Positions 54,975 through 59,937 of a stretch of 59,937 nt of DNA are shown in pieces. The translations under genes and the position numbers were made by a program. Below the pieces are notes generated by a model, which ran no database searches, had not been told where the DNA came from, and worked only from the letters and a program-made list of their open reading frames with translations. Source of the stretch: Actinomycetes bacterium (GTDB taxonomy: Bacteria > Actinomycetota > Actinomycetes > Actinomycetales > Dermatophilaceae); contig JAEXXY010000035.1 of assembly GCA_023451855.1 (NCBI GenBank), forward strand, positions 1 through 59,937, read 5' to 3'. The first letter of the stretch is position 1; each line of letters opens with the position of its first letter.

Positions 54975-55658
54975 TCAGCAGGTTCCGCGCGCGGTCCAGA
55001 AGGACCGGCTGCTGACGGGGTCGGTGGCTTCGGCGACGCGCAGCCGCTCGTTGTAGGTCGGGGCGTCCGCCGACTCGGCCCGCAGGTAGGCCCACTGGAC
55101 GTTGCTGCCCTCGACGATCTCGTTGGCCTCGGCCCAGGCCTCGCGCACCGGTATGTCGACGCGGAAGAGCCAGCTGCCGGACCAGTAGTACAGCCACGCG
55201 GCATACATGGCGAACCACGTGCCGCGGGAGTTCTGGCCGCCGCCGGAGTAGGAGGAGTTGTGGAAGCCGAGCATGTAGTGCAGCCGCTGGAATGCCGGGA
55301 TCCAGCGCCCGACCGAGTTGCTCGAGGTGTGCTCGAGCAGGTCGCAGGCGTGTGTCGCGAAGATCTCGAGGTCGTTCTTGCCGAAGTCCACGGCCTCGCT
55401 GGTCGTGACACTGCCGCCCCAGACGAGGAACCCGTCGGGCCAGCCGTGCGAGGACATCTGCATCGCGTCGACGCTGTCAGAGCGCTGCGTGGTGCCGACG
55501 GTCGTGACGAAGTCCGACTCGCGGACGTCGCTCTCGCCGTGGTTCTGGGTCCAGTCGAACTCGGAGAGCCCGCCGAGCGTAGACGCGAAGCCCTCGGCCT
55601 CGAGCCGACGGCCGTCGATCCCGTCCCGGATCCACCAAGACCCCACGTACTTGACCAT
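54975..55658 (-). CDS. DUF6345 protein, candidate clan CD-like cysteine peptidase
   Basis: A 227-aa protein. SVDAMQMSSHGWPDGFLVWG (H71-G72) and NDLEIFATHACDLLEH (A104-C105), 34 residues apart, reproduce the order and strand-ending context of the His-Gly and Ala-Cys catalytic motifs of clan CD (caspase-hemoglobinase fold) peptidases. SEFDWTQNHGESDV and HYMLGFHNSSYSGGGQN are other conserved-looking segments. DUF6345 itself is uncharacterised. No signal peptide. First gene of an operon with two further genes. Confidence 0.8.
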   Translation of the reverse strand: MVKYVGSWWIRDGIDGRRLEAEGFASTLGGLSEFDWTQNHGESDVRESDFVTTVGTTQRSDSVDAMQMSSHGWPDGFLVWGGSVTTSEAVDFGKNDLEIFATHACDLLEHTSSNSVGRWIPAFQRLHYMLGFHNSSYSGGGQNSRGTWFAMYAAWLYYWSGSWLFRVDIPVREAWAEANEIVEGSNVQWAYLRAESADAPTYNERLRVAEATDPVSSRSFWTARGTC

Positions 55659-55889
55659 GGTCGTCCCCCTTGCGTGTTGGTGCCATCGAGGTGATGGCTA
55701 CGCACGAAAGGAGGGCGGTGGTGCGCCGCCAGATACCTCCCGCGCCTCCAAACCTGCACGGCGGTAACGGAATCCCAACGGGGGCGGTTCGAGGGGCGGG
55801 AGCGGCGCCAGCTCACACGCTCGTTCGCTCGCTCGCTCCGCGGTAGCGCGGGCGACTGGCGGCGAAGTGAGGCATCGAGGCAGCGTTGG
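55659..55889. other. Intergenic region with short tandem motif
   Basis: 231 nt between the operon start and the convergent end of the next gene. Contains CGCTCGTTCGCTCGCTCGCT near 55818-55840, a 4-nt slippage-type run. Promoter of the DUF6345 operon is expected near 55680-55780. No gene. Confidence 0.5.
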
Positions 55890-56912
55890 CTAACTATGGT
55901 TTGGGGGTCGGTCCTCCGAGTGATGGGCGACGCGCAGCGCGTTCAGCGCCTCGCGATCGACCCCATCCGGAGGGAACACCGCAACTCGGATGTCCGTGCG
56001 AGCGACGAGCGTCGCAGTCCGTCTTCCACCCTCGAGGAAGGCGCGTTCGCCAACCAACGCTCCTGGGCCCAGCTCTCCGCAATGCTGACCGCTGACGTCG
56101 ACATCGACGATCCCATCCAGGACAAGAAACATGGCCTCTTCGCGCGCGCCCTGCTTAGTAACCTCCGTGCCCGCGTTCATGGAGCGGATGGTCGGTTTGT
56201 GCCCCGAGGTCATGACTTCGCGGGAGACAACCCGTTCAAGTGCAGACTCCGCCGCTGCGACCAGCACAGGCGAGTCGTGAGTCCCCCAAGGCGTGTGCTT
56301 GCCGAACGACGCTTTCATCCACGAGCCCGAGTCCATGGTCCCGCTCTTGGCGAAGACAACCCCGTCTCGCCCGTAAACCCAGTGCCGTGGGAACTTGCTA
56401 GCGCCGACGAGCTCAGACTCCACCTCGCCATTCGCGTGAACAGTCAGGCGCAGCGTCGTCCAGACGGCGGGCGATGCGATTTGGGCGTACGGGGGCTGTG
56501 TGACTGGGCGGGGGGCGATCATGCCTGCCCGACCACCGGCGGTCTGCAGGAACGTGACCGATTCACCAGTGATGATCGGTTCGTGCTGAATCGTCGGGTA
56601 TGGGATCGCAGCGACTCGAAGTGACCACGGACCCGCTCGCAACGTTGAGCCGCCCATGATCGCTTCGCTGAAGTCGTCGTAGGTGCCTGAGGCGACGTGG
56701 CCGTCGGAAACTCGAACCGTGACCGAGAGATGATTCGCAAACCTGAACACATCGGCCTCAGCGGCCCCGTGCAGCCACTCTGGACCGTGGATCTGGTCCG
56801 GTGGCGGCCTGTCGTAGTGGGTGAGGCCGGACTCGAAGGCGCCGCGCGCCAGGCCGGTAACCGCTTGGGACGGAATCCAACTCACTGAAGTGACGCTCGC
56901 CCGCGTCTCCAT
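55890..56912 (-). CDS. Protein with C-terminal cyclic-nucleotide-binding domain
   Basis: A 340-aa protein. Residues about 240-320 are a cNMP-binding (CAP_ED) domain with the phosphate-binding cassette GERAFLEGGRRTATLVA (288-304), in which the key Glu and Arg are kept. Residues 1-235 are an unrecognised beta-rich region (FRFANHLSVTVRVSDGHVAS; VWTTLRLTVHANGEVESELV). No DNA-binding domain. It is divergent, 104 nt apart, from an adenylate/guanylate cyclase gene, implying that it senses that product. Lower GC than most neighbours. Confidence 0.85.
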   Translation of the reverse strand: METRASVTSVSWIPSQAVTGLARGAFESGLTHYDRPPPDQIHGPEWLHGAAEADVFRFANHLSVTVRVSDGHVASGTYDDFSEAIMGGSTLRAGPWSLRVAAIPYPTIQHEPIITGESVTFLQTAGGRAGMIAPRPVTQPPYAQIASPAVWTTLRLTVHANGEVESELVGASKFPRHWVYGRDGVVFAKSGTMDSGSWMKASFGKHTPWGTHDSPVLVAAAESALERVVSREVMTSGHKPTIRSMNAGTEVTKQGAREEAMFLVLDGIVDVDVSGQHCGELGPGALVGERAFLEGGRRTATLVARTDIRVAVFPPDGVDREALNALRVAHHSEDRPPNHS

Positions 56913-57016
56913 GGGTTCAGACTAGATGCACTCACTCCAGCTGTCCGCGACACGGCGGGACACGTCGCCGGCTGGCGCCCAAAGCCGATCGTCGACTCAG
57001 CGGTTGGGAGGCACCA

Positions 57017-58363
57017 TTGATTCCCAAGACCCACTACGCCGATTCCCGCGGAGCGGAGATTGCCTACAGGGTCGTCGGAAACGGTCCCAGGGACATCGTG
57101 CTGGCAATGCCGGGGCCCACCCATCTGGACATGCTCTGGGAGATGCCGGACTACGCGGACTTCGTGGACCGACTGTCGCATCTGGGGCGGGTCCTGGCCT
57201 TCGACAAGCGTGGCCAAGGGCTGTCCACCAGAGATGTCGACGGCCTGAGCGCAGAGCAGCGCAGCCGCGACATCATGGCCGTGATGGATGCTGCCCGGAG
57301 CCCAGCGGCAGTGCTGTTCGGCTGGATGGACAGCGCCACAATCGGCCTGCTGACCGCGGCGCTGTTTCCGGAGCGCGTGAGCGCCGTGATAGCGGGGGAA
57401 GCCCTCGCCTTGGGCCACCGCGACGCCGAGCACCCCTTCGGGGTGAAGCGAAAGACGATGAAACTGATCATCAAGGCGATCGAACACGGCGCTTGGGGGC
57501 GGTCGCAGTTGGGACGGGTCCTCAACCCGCGCGTCAAACTGACACCCGCCGAGCGGGCCGCCTACGCCCGCTTCGAAAGCATGGCAGCCACCCCCAAGGC
57601 CGCGGCGCAGCTCTTCCAGATGCACACGGACCTTGACCTGCGCCCCCACCTCGCCGACATCCGCGCACCTGTGCTCCTGCTGCACGACGAGCGCTTCCAC
57701 ATGGTTCCCACCGGCGGCGTGCAATGGCTGGCAGACCGCCTTCCGGACGCGAGGCTCAAGATCATCGGAGGTGCCGAACGAAGAGGCCCCGGCATCCCCC
57801 TCGAGGAGATCTACGAAGAAATCGAGGAGTTCCTCTCCGGCACCAGGGGTGCGCTTGCGAACCGTCAGGTGATGACCCTGCTGTTCACCGATGTCGTCGG
57901 TTCGACATCCGCTGCGGCCACCTCCGGTGACACCCCGTGGAAGTACCTGCTCTCTGCACACCGTGACGCAGTCCGCAAGGCTTTGGCGCGATTCGGCGGC
58001 GTTGAGATCGACACCGCGGGCGACGGCTTCCTGACCTCGTTCATGCTGCCTTCATCGGCCCTGCGCTGCGCCGCACGCATCGTTGGCGACGCCAGACAGA
58101 TGGGTTTCGAGGTGCGGGCCGGTGTGCACACAGGCGAGGTCATGCTGCTAACACCAGGCGGCCTGGCCGGAATCGCCGTACACATCGCTGCACGCGTCGC
58201 GGCTCTGGCTGGGCCCTCCGAGGTCCTGCTGACCGACACAGTGCGCACCCTCGTCGAAGGCTCGGGCATCGCGGTCGAACCAGCCGGCGACCGAGCTCTC
58301 AAGGGGGTGCCCGGAATGTGGGCCCTGAGCCGCCTGGCCAACTATCCGGACACTGTCTCCTGA
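57017..58363 (+). CDS. Alpha/beta-hydrolase-like/class III nucleotide cyclase fusion
   Basis: A 448-aa two-domain protein. Residues about 1-275 are an alpha/beta-hydrolase fold whose elbow reads GWMDS (102-106) in place of GxSxG, and the late His position reads GAERRGP instead of the usual GADH; catalytic Ser and His are lost, so it probably senses a ligand. Residues about 283-448 are a class III cyclase: metal Asp D292 (LLFTDVVGSTSA) and D336 (DTAGDGFLTSF), VRAGVHTGEV, and GIAVHIAARV. TTG start after GGGAGG. Confidence 0.9.
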   Translation: MIPKTHYADSRGAEIAYRVVGNGPRDIVLAMPGPTHLDMLWEMPDYADFVDRLSHLGRVLAFDKRGQGLSTRDVDGLSAEQRSRDIMAVMDAARSPAAVLFGWMDSATIGLLTAALFPERVSAVIAGEALALGHRDAEHPFGVKRKTMKLIIKAIEHGAWGRSQLGRVLNPRVKLTPAERAAYARFESMAATPKAAAQLFQMHTDLDLRPHLADIRAPVLLLHDERFHMVPTGGVQWLADRLPDARLKIIGGAERRGPGIPLEEIYEEIEEFLSGTRGALANRQVMTLLFTDVVGSTSAAATSGDTPWKYLLSAHRDAVRKALARFGGVEIDTAGDGFLTSFMLPSSALRCAARIVGDARQMGFEVRAGVHTGEVMLLTPGGLAGIAVHIAARVAALAGPSEVLLTDTVRTLVEGSGIAVEPAGDRALKGVPGMWALSRLANYPDTVS

Positions 58364-58645
58364 AGAGACCCACGCAGATCATCGGACACCGAAGGGCACA
58401 CGCGGGCGGCCCCAGGCTGTTCGCGCTGGCCCGGACGAGTGCCGGCGCGCGAGATGACAATCGGCGGTGTGGGCGGTGTGGGCGGTAGGGGCGCGCTGGG
58501 AGCCGTTGTGGCGCATGCCGGTGAGCCGGTGCGCCACGCATCGCCTCCACGTGGGTGGGTTCAAAGGCGTCCAGGTGGTCTACGAGCCCCACCTCGGGGG
58601 CGCCGGGCCACGGGATCGGTCGGTGCGCAGCGCTAGCGTGCTGGC
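58364..58645. other. Intergenic region without a gene
   Basis: About 280 nt. GTGTGGGCGGTGTGGGCGGT at 58468-58487 is a short direct repeat. No coding frame or clear hairpin. Confidence 0.45.
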
Positions 58646-59305
58646 ATGACCGACAAGCTGACCCGGCAGGCCGCCTCCGATGCCCTGCCCACGTGGCGGT
58701 TCCTGCTGCAGCGGATGCACCTGACGGTCCGCGCAGCCGACGCCGCGGCCGCCTTCGACTTCGTCTCTCGGGTCGGCGCCGTCGCGGCCGCGCACGACCG
58801 GCAGCTCGACGTCGACCTGCGCGCCCCGGTCGTGCACCTCGCGCTCTCGACGCGTCCCGGCGGCGGCGTCACCGATGCCGACATCGCCCTGGGTCGGGAC
58901 GTCGACGCGGTCGTCGCCGAGCTGGGACTAGCGTCCGAGCCGGGGCCGCTGACCGTCGTCGAGATCGCCATCGACGCCATGGACATCGACGCCGTCCGCC
59001 CGTTCTGGGACGCCGTGCTCGGGTGGGACGTCATCCGGCGCGACGACGTGCAGGACCCGCTCCGACTCGGCCCCGCCGTCTGGTTCCAGCAGATGGATGA
59101 GCCACGGCCGCAACGCAACCGGATCCACCTCGACGTCACCGTCGCGCACGACGAGGCGCCCGGACGCATCGAGCGGGCCCTTGCCGCCGGCGGCCGGCTC
59201 GTGTCCGACTCGCGTGCCCCCGCCTTCTGGATCCTCGCCGACCCCGAGGGCAACGAGGGGTGCGTCTGCACGTGGCAGGGCCGCGACCCGGCCCCTACCG
59301 CCTGA
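58646..59305 (+). CDS. Pterin-carbinolamine-dehydratase-like / VOC fusion
   Basis: A 219-aa protein. The first about 105 residues (LPTWRFLLQRMHLTVRAADA, then FDFVSRVGAVAAAHDRQLDV and VHLALSTRPGGGVTDADIAL) resemble pterin-4a-carbinolamine dehydratase, but the active-site HPxWxxxY/H pattern is altered. The rest (about 105-215) is a VOC domain ending FWILADPEGNEGCVCTWQG. A fused role, possibly aromatic-acid related, is unproven. Convergent overlap of 11 nt with the LacI regulator. Confidence 0.87.
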   Translation: MTDKLTRQAASDALPTWRFLLQRMHLTVRAADAAAAFDFVSRVGAVAAAHDRQLDVDLRAPVVHLALSTRPGGGVTDADIALGRDVDAVVAELGLASEPGPLTVVEIAIDAMDIDAVRPFWDAVLGWDVIRRDDVQDPLRLGPAVWFQQMDEPRPQRNRIHLDVTVAHDEAPGRIERALAAGGRLVSDSRAPAFWILADPEGNEGCVCTWQGRDPAPTA

Positions 59306-59937
59306 CCGGGCCCGTGCTCGAGCGGACGACCAGCTCGGGCTCGATGACCGCGCCCGTCGGCTCGGCAGTCCCGGCGTCGTCCAGCCGCCCGGTCACGGCT
59401 CGCACCGCCTCGGCGCCGAGCCGGGCGGCGTCCTGGCGCACCGTCGTCAGTGCGACGTGCGGGTAGCCGGCCTGCTCGATGTCGTCGAAGCCCACCACCG
59501 ACACGTCTTCGGGCACCCGCACCCCTGCCTGCCGTACGACGTCGACGAAGCCCAGCGCGCAGCGGTCGTTGAACGCCACGACCCCGGTGGGGCGGGGGGC
59601 GCTCATCGCGAGGAAGGCCCGCGCCGCCGCGGCGCCGTCCAGCTCGGTGAGGCCGCCAGGCATCACGAGCGCGTGCAGCCCCGGCGCTGAGTGCATCCCA
59701 CGCCGGTAGCCCTGGCGTCGTTCCGCGGCGCCCGGTGCCCGACCGCCGTCGAGCAGCGCGATGCGCTCGTGGCCGAGGTCGCGCAGGTGTCCGACCGCGA
59801 GACGCATTCCTAGGGCGTCGTCGGTGCGCACCACCCCGACGCCCGCCGCGCGTGCCGGCCGGAGCACGCTGACGACCGGAAGCCGCTCGGCGAGCCGGGC
59901 CATCGCGGCGGTCGAGAGGTCGCTGCCGACGAGGACG
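59295..59937 (-). CDS. LacI-family transcriptional regulator (5' end cut by window)
   Basis: A frame open to the last base; 213 residues of the ligand-binding half of a LacI-family repressor (GVGVVRTDDALGMRLAVGHL; LGHERIALLDGG; GVVAFNDRCALGFVDVVRQA; EDVSVVGFDDIEQAGYPHVA; LTTVRQDAARLGAEAVRAVT). The N-terminal HTH is outside the window. Sugar ligand unknown. It is far from the inositol operon at the other end of the window. Confidence 0.93.
   Translation of the reverse strand, partial: VLVGSDLSTAAMARLAERLPVVSVLRPARAAGVGVVRTDDALGMRLAVGHLRDLGHERIALLDGGRAPGAAERRQGYRRGMHSAPGLHALVMPGGLTELDGAAAARAFLAMSAPRPTGVVAFNDRCALGFVDVVRQAGVRVPEDVSVVGFDDIEQAGYPHVALTTVRQDAARLGAEAVRAVTGRLDDAGTAEPTGAVIEPELVVRSSTGPVRR

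Noticed and set aside
56930..56970. TGTCC-N11-GGACA as a CRP-like site between the cNMP protein and the cyclase
   Set aside because: Only five-bp arms and unlike the TGTGA-N6-TCACA consensus; could be chance in GC-rich DNA.
58467..58490. GTGTGGGCGG direct repeat as an attachment site
   Set aside because: Two short copies adjacent to each other, no integrase or tRNA near.

Overview
The window is a strongly GC-rich stretch of an actinobacterial chromosome. Codon third positions are almost all G or C, GTG/TTG starts are common, and a DtxR/IdeR-type iron box is present. The gene set (actinobacterial inositol catabolism, DUF1622, DUF2252, DUF2254 and DUF7144 proteins, an M36 fungalysin, many stand-alone soil-type enzymes) fits Micrococcales, perhaps an Intrasporangiaceae-like organism. 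That placement is inference; no rRNA or other phylogenetic marker is present. I see no tRNA, rRNA, CRISPR array or intact mobile element.

Positions 1-8064 hold a same-strand myo-inositol catabolic operon: the 3' end of iolB, iolD, an IolH/IolE-like TIM-barrel protein, iolA/mmsA, a Gfo/Idh/MocA oxidoreductase, iolE-like and iolG-like genes. The first three are joined by ATGA stop/start overlaps. The operon ends in a perfect 12-bp hairpin shared with a convergent secreted M1 metallopeptidase. Next comes a bacterioferritin-associated ferredoxin/bacterioferritin pair under an iron box that overlaps the predicted -10 element.

Positions 10.4-30 kb are mixed accessory and housekeeping genes: a two-domain Ltp-type surface protein with a pentapeptide-repeat stalk, a DUF2383 four-helix protein, a patatin-like lipase with no normal start codon, a truncated DHFR-like micro-ORF coupled to a luciferase-like monooxygenase, a full DHFR-like protein, a nitroreductase, a DUF1326-DUF2182 pair, an alpha/beta hydrolase, an RNase HI with an N-terminal zinc-ribbon-like segment, DUF2252, a SulP transporter, an MFS transporter, glutaminase and hemerythrin.

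Positions 30-47 kb hold an alpha/beta-hydrolase-LuxR fusion, a methyltransferase/GNAT/VOC run, an SRPBCC plus ArsR-like operon with a perfect 10+10-bp inverted repeat as likely operator, a GAF-LuxR regulator, DUF2254, a large secreted M36 protease with a discoidin-like tail and a 16-bp terminator hairpin, an aldo/keto reductase and several small stress-type proteins.

Positions 47-53.4 kb include small orphan genes, a 5' fragment of an IS3 transposase, a stress protein with a PRC-barrel-like tail, and an ABC1/UbiB kinase.

Positions 53.4-58.4 kb are the most unusual part. A three-gene operon encodes a DUF6345 protein whose His-Gly and Ala-Cys motifs resemble the catalytic dyad of clan CD (caspase-like) peptidases, an unknown 321-aa partner and a small membrane protein. 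Beside it is a divergent pair: a cyclic-nucleotide-binding protein and a class III cyclase fused to an alpha/beta-hydrolase domain that has lost its catalytic Ser and His. The window closes with a pterin-dehydratase-like/VOC fusion and the 3' part of a LacI-family regulator.
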